In this document: piece after piece, positions 1 to 5,255 of the stretch
Position numbering within the stretch: the stretch's first letter is position 1
How the letters are laid out: every line of letters begins with the position of its first letter
From: Anaerolineae bacterium
GTDB lineage: Bacteria > Chloroflexota > Anaerolineae > Anaerolineales > Villigracilaceae
Direction: 5' to 3'
Length of the DNA: 7,860 bases
Assembly: GCA_003694975.1 (NCBI GenBank)
Contig: RFJH01000265.1
Location: 1-7,860, forward strand
Notes under the pieces: generated by a model
Database searches by the model: none
Seen by the model: the letters and a program-made list of their open reading frames with translations, nothing else
What the model was told of the DNA's origin: nothing
Made by a program: the position numbers and the translations under genes

Positions 1-1514
1 GTGCCATCGGCCACGATGACCTGCCCGGCATGCTGACTGTAACCGATGCCCACCCCGCCGCCATGATGGAACGAGACCCACGTCGCCCCACCGACGGCGT
101 TGAGCAGCGCGTTCAGGATCGGCCAGTCGGAGATGGCATCCGAGCCGTCCTTCATGCCCTCCGTCTCGCGGTTCGGGCTGGCGACCGAGCCGCTATCGAG
201 GTGGTCTCGCCCGATGACGATGGGCGCTTTGAGCACGCCCTCGGCGACCATGTTATTGAACATCAGCCCTGCCTGGGCGCGTTCCCCGTATCCCAACCAG
301 CAAATGCGCGCCGGCAGCCCCTGGAAGGGCACCTTTTCCCTTGCCATGCGCAGCCAGCGATGCAGGTGCTCATCTTCAGGGAAGAGTTCCATAATGGCCT
401 CATCCGTGCGGTAGATATCTTCGGGGTCGCCGGAGAGCGCCACCCAGCGGAAGGGGCCCTTGCCTTCGCAGAAGAGAGGGCGGATATAGGCCGGCACGAA
501 GCCCGGGTAGTTGAAAGCGTCTTTCACACCCGCATCGTAGGCGCGCTGGCGCAGGTTGTTGCCGTAATCGAAGACCTCTGCGCCCTTGCGCTGGAACTCC
601 AACATAGCCTCCACCTGCCTGGCCATGGATTCCATCGCCCGTTTCTCATATTCCTTCGGGTTCGTGCGGCGCAATTCCTCGGCGGCGACCACACTCAGGC
701 CGGAGGGGACGTACATCAGCACGTCGTGCGCCGGGGTCTGATCGGTAACCACGTCAGGGACGACGCCGCGCAAAGCGAGTTCGGGATAGACATCCGCCGC
801 GTTGCCGATCAATCCAACAGACTTCGGGACTCCCTGGGCGAGGGCCTCCTCGACAAGCGTCATCGCCTCCTCGAGCGTATCCACCACCGTATCCACGTAC
901 CCGATCTCCAATCGCCGACGGGCGCGCTCCGCGTCCACCTCGACGATCAGCCCCACCCCCTCGTTCATCGTGATGGCCAGGGGTTGTGCGCCGCCCATGC
1001 CACCCAGGCCGGCGGTGAGCACAAATTTGCCCTTCAGCGAACCCCAGCCGCGCTGTCGCGCCAGCGAACCGAGGGTCTCGTAAGTGCCCTGCAGGATGCC
1101 CTGAGTGCCGATATAAATCCACGAACCGGCGGTCATCTGGCCGTACATGATGAGGCCTTTAGCGGCCAGTTCGTCGAAGTGCTCTTGGGTAGCCCAGGCA
1201 GGGACGAGGTTGGAGTTCGCGATCAAAACGCGCGGCGCGTCGGGATGCGTCTTGAAGATGGCAACCGGCTTGCCGGATTGGACGAGCAGGGTCTCGTCCT
1301 CCTCGAGGTTGCGGAGCGATTCGAGTATCGCGTCGAAGCATTCCCAGTTGCGCGCTGCCTGTCCTCGCCCACCGTAGACGACCAGGTCTTCGGGGCGTTC
1401 GGCGACATCGGGATCGAGGTTGTTTTGGATCATGCGGTAGGCGGCTTCAATGAGCCAGTTCTTGCAGGTCAATTGTGTGCCGCGCGGGGCACGGACTTCA
1501 CGCGGACCGGACAT
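1..1514 (-). CDS. hutU: Urocanate hydratase (urocanase), C-terminus cut by window edge
   Basis: Converts urocanate to 4-imidazolone-5-propionate, the second step of histidine degradation in the cytosol; the enzyme uses tightly bound NAD+ as an electrophile. 504 codons are visible against about 555 in the family, so roughly the last 50 residues lie left of the window. Seen directly: the glycine-rich NAD-binding motif GLGGMGGAQP (residues about 169-178), the signature FQGLPARICWLGYGER around residues 397-412, whose Cys405 matches the catalytic-region cysteine (Cys410 in the Pseudomonas enzyme), and the HHGGGVGIGYSQH motif near 483-495. The ATG at 1514 is fixed by a perfect AAGGAGG at 1520-1526, five bases away. 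The gene has its own -10 box and possible operator upstream. Other hut genes are probably beyond the left edge. Family assignment is very secure. Confidence 0.98.
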   Translation of the reverse strand, partial: MSGPREVRAPRGTQLTCKNWLIEAAYRMIQNNLDPDVAERPEDLVVYGGRGQAARNWECFDAILESLRNLEEDETLLVQSGKPVAIFKTHPDAPRVLIANSNLVPAWATQEHFDELAAKGLIMYGQMTAGSWIYIGTQGILQGTYETLGSLARQRGWGSLKGKFVLTAGLGGMGGAQPLAITMNEGVGLIVEVDAERARRRLEIGYVDTVVDTLEEAMTLVEEALAQGVPKSVGLIGNAADVYPELALRGVVPDVVTDQTPAHDVLMYVPSGLSVVAAEELRRTNPKEYEKRAMESMARQVEAMLEFQRKGAEVFDYGNNLRQRAYDAGVKDAFNYPGFVPAYIRPLFCEGKGPFRWVALSGDPEDIYRTDEAIMELFPEDEHLHRWLRMAREKVPFQGLPARICWLGYGERAQAGLMFNNMVAEGVLKAPIVIGRDHLDSGSVASPNRETEGMKDGSDAISDWPILNALLNAVGGATWVSFHHGGGVGIGYSQHAGQVIVADG

Positions 1515-1544
1515 AGGTGCCTCCTTCGCGAAATAAGGTGCTCA

Positions 1545-1558
1545 CTTGTAGGGACAAC
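1545..1558 (-). promoter_or_regulatory. Candidate HutC-like operator in the hutU leader
   Basis: The stretch CTTGTAGGGACAAC (plus strand) is an imperfect inverted repeat with TTGT-N4-ACAA arms. It lies between the predicted transcription start of hutU (about 1562) and its ribosome binding site. From memory, HutC, the GntR-family repressor of histidine utilisation, binds a similar CTTGTA...ACAAG dyad in proteobacteria. The position just after the transcription start fits repression. The repeat is short and no hutC gene is in the window, so this is a hypothesis. Confidence 0.35.
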
Positions 1559-1568
1559 GCCCTCTCCC

Positions 1569-1574
1569 ATTATA
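1569..1574 (-). promoter_or_regulatory. Probable -10 box of hutU
   Basis: On the minus strand this reads TATAAT, a perfect -10 hexamer followed by GGG, the same context as the rrf2 promoter's -10 at 3094-3099. It would start transcription near 1562 and give a leader of about 48 nt. The -35 region inside the end of the lipoprotein gene does not resemble TTGACA, so the promoter may be weak or activator-dependent; hutU may also receive readthrough from the lipoprotein gene 67 bp upstream. Confidence 0.5.
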
Positions 1575-1581
1575 CGCCCGC

Positions 1582-2451
1582 TCACTCGGATGGTGATACG
1601 CTATTAACCAGGAACTCGAACTCCGGCAGGATCGCTTCTTTGAGATTGGCTGTCGTCGTCAAGGTGATGACCAGGAGACCGGTCGGCAGATCGAAGATGG
1701 CCTGTCGCTGATAGGCGCGCACCGTCTGCCCCGTGACGGTGCGTCCATCCCATTCGGCAGAGACCAGGCCGACCGGTTCTCCCAACGTAGTCTCGGTGAT
1801 TTGTGTGTCTGTCACCGTCAGGCCGGGGATGCTTTGCGGAAGTTCCTGCTCGCTCTTCTGGACGGCTTCCTCGATTGTTGAAGTATCATGCGGGTCCCAC
1901 AGGAGGTTGATATTGGTCACAAAGCCGTTCTCAATATGTCCCGCGCGCCCATCGAAGGCAAAGAGGCGAAAGCGTTCCGGATCGTAGGATTGAATGGAGG
2001 CGAGGGAACGACGGATTTCCTCGCTCGATGCCTCGGGGAGCGTCCAGGCCTCGTAGTACTCCGGCTCGTTAATGCGCACGACCAGCCAGCCCGCCGGGAC
2101 GAGGAGGTCATAGTTGCCGGTGATATCGGTAAACACCACCGTGCCGTCGTCTTGTCTGATCAGGGAGGTGCCCACAGCGGAAACGGCGGAAGGGGTGAGT
2201 GTGCCTGCGGGCAGGGTCGGAGAGGGGGGCGGTATAGGAGGAGTGAAGGTGGAGGTGGGCAGGGGAGACGGGGTAGCCGTGGGCATGGCCTGCGCGGTTT
2301 GAGTCATCAGGGCTGCGGCGGTACCGGCAACCATGGTAGACAAAGTATCAGGGCCCACCTCCGACACCGGTTGCGGAACGATGTCCAGCACGTTGCAGGC
2401 AAGGAGCGTCAGAAACAAAGTCACCGAAATAAACAATCTTCGCCGATTCAC
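1582..2451 (-). CDS. Secreted lipoprotein with Pro/Thr-rich linker and a PsbP-like C-terminal domain
   Basis: A 289-residue protein of unknown function, predicted to be anchored to the outer face of the membrane. The N-terminus has positive residues (MNRRR), a hydrophobic stretch and a lipobox ending LLAC, with the lipidated cysteine at residue 19. Residues about 57-90 form a Pro/Thr/Ser-rich linker (PTATPSPLPTSTFTP...), a style common in Chloroflexota surface proteins. The folded part, about 110-286, begins with YDLLVPAGW and ends with a hydrophobic strand (LLVITLTTTA) and PEFEFLVNSV. That layout resembles PsbP/DUF1795-type domains, but I infer this from pattern only. The start is GTG at 2451, set by AGGAGG at 2457-2462 with five-base spacing. 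It lies between rrf2 and hutU on the same strand; no functional tie to either is visible. Confidence 0.85.
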   Translation of the reverse strand: MNRRRLFISVTLFLTLLACNVLDIVPQPVSEVGPDTLSTMVAGTAAALMTQTAQAMPTATPSPLPTSTFTPPIPPPSPTLPAGTLTPSAVSAVGTSLIRQDDGTVVFTDITGNYDLLVPAGWLVVRINEPEYYEAWTLPEASSEEIRRSLASIQSYDPERFRLFAFDGRAGHIENGFVTNINLLWDPHDTSTIEEAVQKSEQELPQSIPGLTVTDTQITETTLGEPVGLVSAEWDGRTVTGQTVRAYQRQAIFDLPTGLLVITLTTTANLKEAILPEFEFLVNSVSPSE

Positions 2452-2471
2452 AGGATCCTCCTGATTGGGTT

Positions 2472-2509
2472 AAAAAGCGCTCCCAGCCATTCTACTACAG
2501 GCCGGGAGC
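2472..2509 (-). terminator. Rho-independent terminator between rrf2 and the lipoprotein gene
   Basis: On the minus strand a 10-bp stem (GCTCCCGGCC pairing with GGCTGGGAGC, one non-Watson-Crick G-T pair), with an 11-nt loop, is followed by GC and five T (2476-2472). It sits 10 bases before the lipoprotein's Shine-Dalgarno. It could end transcripts from rrf2 or act as an attenuator for the lipoprotein gene. Confidence 0.72.
2489..2494 (-). promoter_or_regulatory. Possible -10 box of the lipoprotein gene inside the terminator loop
   Basis: The minus strand reads TAGAAT, one base from TATAAT, in the loop of the hairpin just described. A start near 2482 would give a leader of about 31 nt lacking the left hairpin arm, so the message would escape the terminator. 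No convincing -35 box is seen; this is a weak call, made because the gene otherwise has no promoter downstream of the terminator. Confidence 0.25.
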
Positions 2510-2589
2510 ATGCCTCACACGTTGAAAACATTCTTCCATGCCGCCTTCGGCAGGAAGGCTACCTGACGCAACGAGGGAACACAAAAGGC

Positions 2590-2612
2590 AAAAAGCCGGT
2601 TAAGCGGTTTTT
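2590..2612 (-). terminator. Weak terminator-like hairpin directly after rrf2
   Basis: Eight bases past the rrf2 stop, the minus strand carries AAAAACCG, a six-base loop, then CGG, an unpaired C and TTTTT, followed by GCC and TTTT. The bulged, A/T-heavy stem is imperfect, so termination here would be leaky, with the stronger hairpin at 2472-2509 behind it. Confidence 0.4.
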
Positions 2613-2619
2613 ACACGCT

Positions 2620-3048
2620 TCATGAAGCGCACGAAGAGGAAGTCGGTTGTTGTTGTGTTGAGAGTGTGCCAAAATCGGTGTTCTTCAGACGCTCCACCAG
2701 TTCCCGCTGCGCCTCGCACCAGACGGGCTTGAGGGGACATTCCTCCTCAAAGGTGCAACCGCCGTTATCCACACACTCGTTCAAGCGAATCGGCCCGTCA
2801 ATGGCCTCAATGACGTCAAGCAAGGTAATCTCTTTGGGATCGCGGGCCAGGGTCACGCCACCGCGCGCGCCACGCGAGGTGTGCAAAAGGCCAGCAATGG
2901 ACAACTGAGAAATGATTTTCGCAAGGAAGGAGGGAGGAATATGTTGTTCCCTGGCCACATGTCCTGTGGCCGCGCGCTGATTGGGCCCCAAACGGGCCAG
3001 ATACAGAACGGCCCTTACAGCGTAATCGGCCTGACGTGTGATTTGCAT
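2620..3048 (-). CDS. Rrf2-family iron-sulfur transcriptional regulator (IscR/NsrR-like)
   Basis: A 142-residue DNA-binding regulator of the Rrf2 family, which senses Fe-S status, nitric oxide or redox state through a cluster. The N-terminal winged helix is plain: MQITRQADYAVRAVLYLA, then HIPPSFLAKIISQLSIAGLLHTSRGARGG across residues 36-64 as recognition helix and wing. The cluster-binding loop has Cys92, Cys98 and Cys104, at the same numbers as in E. coli IscR. The IscR fourth ligand, His107, is Lys here, while Asp8, which ligates the cluster in Streptomyces NsrR, is present. This leans towards an NsrR/RsrR-type sensor, but Asp8 is common in the family, so the ligand and signal stay open. An extra Cys111 and a Ser/Gln-rich tail with Cys140 are unusual. 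The ATG at 3048 is preceded by GAGAGGA. The gene is monocistronic, with its own promoter. Confidence 0.95.
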   Translation of the reverse strand: MQITRQADYAVRAVLYLARLGPNQRAATGHVAREQHIPPSFLAKIISQLSIAGLLHTSRGARGGVTLARDPKEITLLDVIEAIDGPIRLNECVDNGGCTFEEECPLKPVWCEAQRELVERLKNTDFGTLSTQQQPTSSSCAS

Positions 3049-3070
3049 CGTCTTTCCTCTCTGGTAATAC

Positions 3071-3093
3071 GGGTAGAATTTATCGCTTTACCC
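3071..3093 (-). promoter_or_regulatory. Candidate autoregulatory operator of rrf2
   Basis: An inverted repeat with arms GGGTA and TACCC around a 13-base A/T-rich centre starts immediately downstream of the -10 box and covers the expected transcription start (about 3087). Rrf2-family regulators commonly bind dyads at their own promoter and repress themselves. The arms are short, so the operator role is inferred from position. Confidence 0.4.
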
Positions 3094-3122
3094 ATTATAT
3101 TGTACCGGGGAGCACAAAGCAA
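3094..3122 (-). promoter_or_regulatory. Promoter of rrf2 (TTGCTT - 17 bp - TATAAT)
   Basis: On the minus strand a -35 element TTGCTT (3122-3117) is separated by exactly 17 bp from a perfect -10 TATAAT (3099-3094). The expected start near 3087 gives a leader of about 39 nt to the ATG at 3048. This is the best sigma70-type promoter in the window. Confidence 0.7.
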
Positions 3123-3129
3123 GTGATGG

Positions 3130-3152
3130 AGGTCACAGTTAAAATGTGACCT
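3130..3152. promoter_or_regulatory. Perfect 8-bp inverted repeat upstream of the rrf2 promoter
   Basis: AGGTCACA and TGTGACCT are perfect reverse complements around a seven-base centre GTTAAAA. The dyad is centred about 54 bases upstream of the predicted rrf2 start, eight bases from the -35 box. No T-run follows on the minus strand, so it does not look like a terminator for the HAS-barrel gene. A dimeric regulator site is the better reading. The half-site order is opposite to a CRP site (TGTGA-N6-TCACA), so I do not assign a family. Confidence 0.5.
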
Positions 3153-3238
3153 TTTACTCCGATTACTCCAATTTGGAGGTGCCGGTCATCTTCGAACAGT
3201 TGCAATGCTCAAAGCAATACACTGTGAACTTCTTGCGC

Positions 3239-3847
3239 TCATGCGTCTTCCACCACCTCCCCCAGTGCTCCCAGGACCGCCATCAAGGTGGTGTAATCAT
3301 CGCGCAGCAGAGTGATCACCTCTTGCGTGGCTCGCTCGAGCCACTCGGGGTGACCGCGCGCCGCGTGCGCGGCCTGAGCCTGCCGAAGATGGGCTGCCAG
3401 CACCTCGCCGATCGGTAAGTCCCTGGCACGCAGAATATGGCGAAAGTAGCCAAAGTGCTCCACGCCCGTGAAACGGGCTATATCCTCCTCGTTGCACAGG
3501 TAGATTACGTCCAGGCTGAGGGGCGGGCGCGGTGGAAGCAAATGATAGATTCTCCCATCCTGCTCATATCCCACTGCGAGCACCGACATCTCCACCGGCA
3601 CGATGCGGTTCTCGCGATTATCGCGCATCACCTCCTCACTGACCTCGCCGGTCGTGACCAGTTGACGCACAAGATGGTCATCCTCGATGTGGACATCGTA
3701 AATCAGGCCGTAAACTTGATAGCCATCTCCCAGGGGGGCGCGCACCAGGGCGCCAAAGGCCGGCGCGGTTAATTGGGAAACGCGGCATCCGACCACGAAG
3801 CCACCTGTCTCGGAGCGCAACAGACGTCCAATTTCCACTTCGCTCAT
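3239..3847 (-). CDS. Stand-alone HAS-barrel-like protein, partner of NurA/HerA
   Basis: A 202-residue protein encoded 37 bp after nurA on the same strand, probably in one operon. Residues about 4-60 (EIGRLLRSETGGFVVGCRV... FGALVRAPLGDGYQVYGLIYDVHI) have the pattern of a HAS barrel, the small beta-barrel found at the N-terminus of HerA ATPases and ATP synthase subunits; the herA product here has a similar start (IGYLVGGGLKENLRVRL... YGIITDL). The middle part contains RIVPVEMSVLAVGY and PPRPPLSLDVIYL, and the last 75 residues are helical and rich in Ala/Arg/Leu. No Walker motifs are present, so it cannot be an ATPase itself. A scaffold or regulator between HerA and NurA is inferred. The ATG at 3847 has AGGAGG at 3852-3857, four bases away; starts further upstream overlap nurA and lack such a site. 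Confidence 0.75.
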   Translation of the reverse strand: MSEVEIGRLLRSETGGFVVGCRVSQLTAPAFGALVRAPLGDGYQVYGLIYDVHIEDDHLVRQLVTTGEVSEEVMRDNRENRIVPVEMSVLAVGYEQDGRIYHLLPPRPPLSLDVIYLCNEEDIARFTGVEHFGYFRHILRARDLPIGEVLAAHLRQAQAAHAARGHPEWLERATQEVITLLRDDYTTLMAVLGALGEVVEDA

Positions 3848-3884
3848 CGAGCCTCCTGTCGTGCTCTTTGGTAAGGCATGAAAA

Positions 3885-5057
3885 TCATCCCCTCTCCTTT
3901 GCTTCCTGTTTATAAGATCGCTCATCGGGCGCCACGCCCTGACGTCGCAACTCAATGGACAGCATCTGTTCCACCTGCGCTTTCTCATCGTACGAGACCA
4001 CGGCAATCTCATGAGCACGATGCAGGGCGTAGGGATAGGGTCTGGCGCCCATCGCCCGACATTGGCGAAGCAGCGCAGCGTGAAGAAGGGCGAGTTTCTC
4101 CCCGTCCTCGGCCACCCAGTGAGGGACTTCCACGCGCGCCAGCCAGGGGTGACGCTCGGTACCCACGTTCAGGTAGAAAAAGTGCAGGGAAAGCGCTCCC
4201 TCGTAAAACGTTCCCGATTTCGATTGCATGGCAAAAACTGCCGACCGCTCTCCCGCCTTAAGCAACGGTTTCCCCGGCTCGCCAAAGAGCCAACGATCGC
4301 TCACGCCACGCAAGGGACGCTGACGGCGCACATCACGCAGATCGCTTTCATCCACGGCGGCGATTTCGAGCAGGCGCACCACCAGGTCGGCGCCGGGTTT
4401 GTCTACATAGCCGGCCAGAATCACGCCGCGCGTGTGCAGGCGGGAAAGGACGGTGAGATACTGTTGCAACCCCTTCCGGTAAGCGCCGCTATCTTCTGTT
4501 CCTTTCACCCCCCAGAGTTCGATAGGGCCATCGATCAACGCGATGACCGGCGTGGAGAGGTCTTTCGTCCAGTCATCCAGCAGGAGGCGTTCTTTCAAGT
4601 CTCGCTGCAGGGAAAGCAGTCCCTCGCCCATCGGGGCATCCTCGAAGAAAAGAGCCTCGCCGAAGAGAAGGTCACTTACGGTGCGAACTTCTGGACTGTT
4701 GTTCGAGTTGGCGCGCAAGACGATGGCGCCGACGTTGAGCAGAGCGTATTGTAAAGCAGCGTGTCTATCGGGGGCAGCCTGAGAACCGTCTACGGCGAGG
4801 AGGGTGACTTCCTTAACGGAAGCCGGCGCAGGGACGCGCGTGTCGAGCGGTTCGTTTACGGGTGAAGCACAACGCAGGCCGGGATCATACTCACGGGCAA
4901 GCGCCACGCGTCGGCGGAGTTCGTCCACGTGATGAGCATGTTCCCTCAGCAGATCACGGGCGCGGCGACGTAAATCAGCCAGGCGCTCCTGACGTCGGCC
5001 TTCCCCTGCGGCGATCTCCTTGATTTTGCGGTAAATTTGTTGAAAATCCAGCGCCAT
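3885..5057 (-). CDS. nurA: NurA-family 5'-to-3' DNA nuclease
   Basis: A 390-residue nuclease that, in characterised archaeal systems, forms a dimer docked on the HerA hexamer and degrades 5' strands at DNA double-strand breaks. The NurA domain is recognisable from the metal-binding aspartates in LLAVDGSQ (Asp90) and IALIDGPI (Asp176), and from the C-terminal YPYALHRAHEIAVVSY block, where Tyr341 and His349 fit the conserved Tyr and His of the family. The acidic residue expected between the two aspartates may be Glu156. Residues about 10-60 are highly charged and probably a coiled coil. The start ATG at 5057 has AAGGTG four bases upstream. It leads an operon with the HAS-barrel gene and is divergent from the selenoprotein-herA pair, whose herA product is its expected partner. 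Confidence 0.92.
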   Translation of the reverse strand: MALDFQQIYRKIKEIAAGEGRRQERLADLRRRARDLLREHAHHVDELRRRVALAREYDPGLRCASPVNEPLDTRVPAPASVKEVTLLAVDGSQAAPDRHAALQYALLNVGAIVLRANSNNSPEVRTVSDLLFGEALFFEDAPMGEGLLSLQRDLKERLLLDDWTKDLSTPVIALIDGPIELWGVKGTEDSGAYRKGLQQYLTVLSRLHTRGVILAGYVDKPGADLVVRLLEIAAVDESDLRDVRRQRPLRGVSDRWLFGEPGKPLLKAGERSAVFAMQSKSGTFYEGALSLHFFYLNVGTERHPWLARVEVPHWVAEDGEKLALLHAALLRQCRAMGARPYPYALHRAHEIAVVSYDEKAQVEQMLSIELRRQGVAPDERSYKQEAKERG

Positions 5058-5081
5058 CGTGCACCTTAGAACATTTGTTAA

Positions 5082-5087
5082 ATTTTA
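5082..5087 (-). promoter_or_regulatory. Possible -10 box of nurA
   Basis: The minus strand reads TAAAAT about 25 bases before the nurA start. No good -35 is seen 16-18 bp upstream. The rest of the divergent gap (5088-5209) shows only two short 5-bp inverted repeats, CTCGG/CCGAG at 5107-5122 and GGTAC/GTACC at 5127-5141, of unknown meaning. Confidence 0.3.
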
Positions 5088-5209
5088 CCACAGGGAACTT
5101 TTCGTCCTCGGAATCGCCCGAGAAACGGTACAAAGCGTACCTCCTCCGGGACACGCGTGACGAGAAATTGGAGCGGAAGCACCCACAGGATACCAGCATA
5201 CGCAAAGGT

Positions 5210-5229
5210 AGGGATACGATATAATCCCT
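5210..5229 (+). promoter_or_regulatory. -10 box of the selenoprotein-herA operon inside a palindrome
   Basis: A perfect -10 TATAAT lies at 5220-5225 and would start transcription near 5232, 24 bases before the ATG. It is embedded in an inverted repeat with arms AGGGAT (5210-5215) and ATCCCT (5224-5229) around eight bases. A protein bound here would block polymerase, so this is a candidate operator. No clear -35 element is present 16-18 bp upstream. Confidence 0.5.
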
Positions 5230-5255
5230 GCAAGCCGTTTCCTGAGGAGTCCTGG

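Noticed and set aside
30..1607. A 525-codon plus-strand open frame
   Set aside because: It is antisense to hutU, whose minus-strand translation is full of urocanase motifs. The plus-strand protein shows no family features and is a shadow of GC-rich coding.
1888..2625. A 245-codon plus-strand open frame
   Set aside because: Antisense to the lipoprotein gene; its Gly/Arg-rich repeats are the reverse of the Pro/Thr linker codons, and it runs through the terminators.
3130..3152. The palindrome as a CRP/FNR site or as a terminator of the HAS-barrel operon
   Set aside because: The half-sites are in the reverse order for CRP, and no T-run follows on the minus strand.
3848..4018. A longer N-terminus of the HAS-barrel gene
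   Set aside because: The extension overlaps the end of nurA, is Arg/Trp/Cys-rich and unlike a barrel; ATG 3847 has its own AGGAGG.
4011..4754. A 247-codon plus-strand open frame
   Set aside because: Antisense to nurA, whose DGS, DGP and YP-AH motifs identify the real strand.
5157..5255. An earlier ATG extending the selenoprotein by 33 residues
   Set aside because: It lies upstream of the -10 box, has no Shine-Dalgarno and the extension does not look like the family; ATG 5256 has GAGGAG at ideal spacing.
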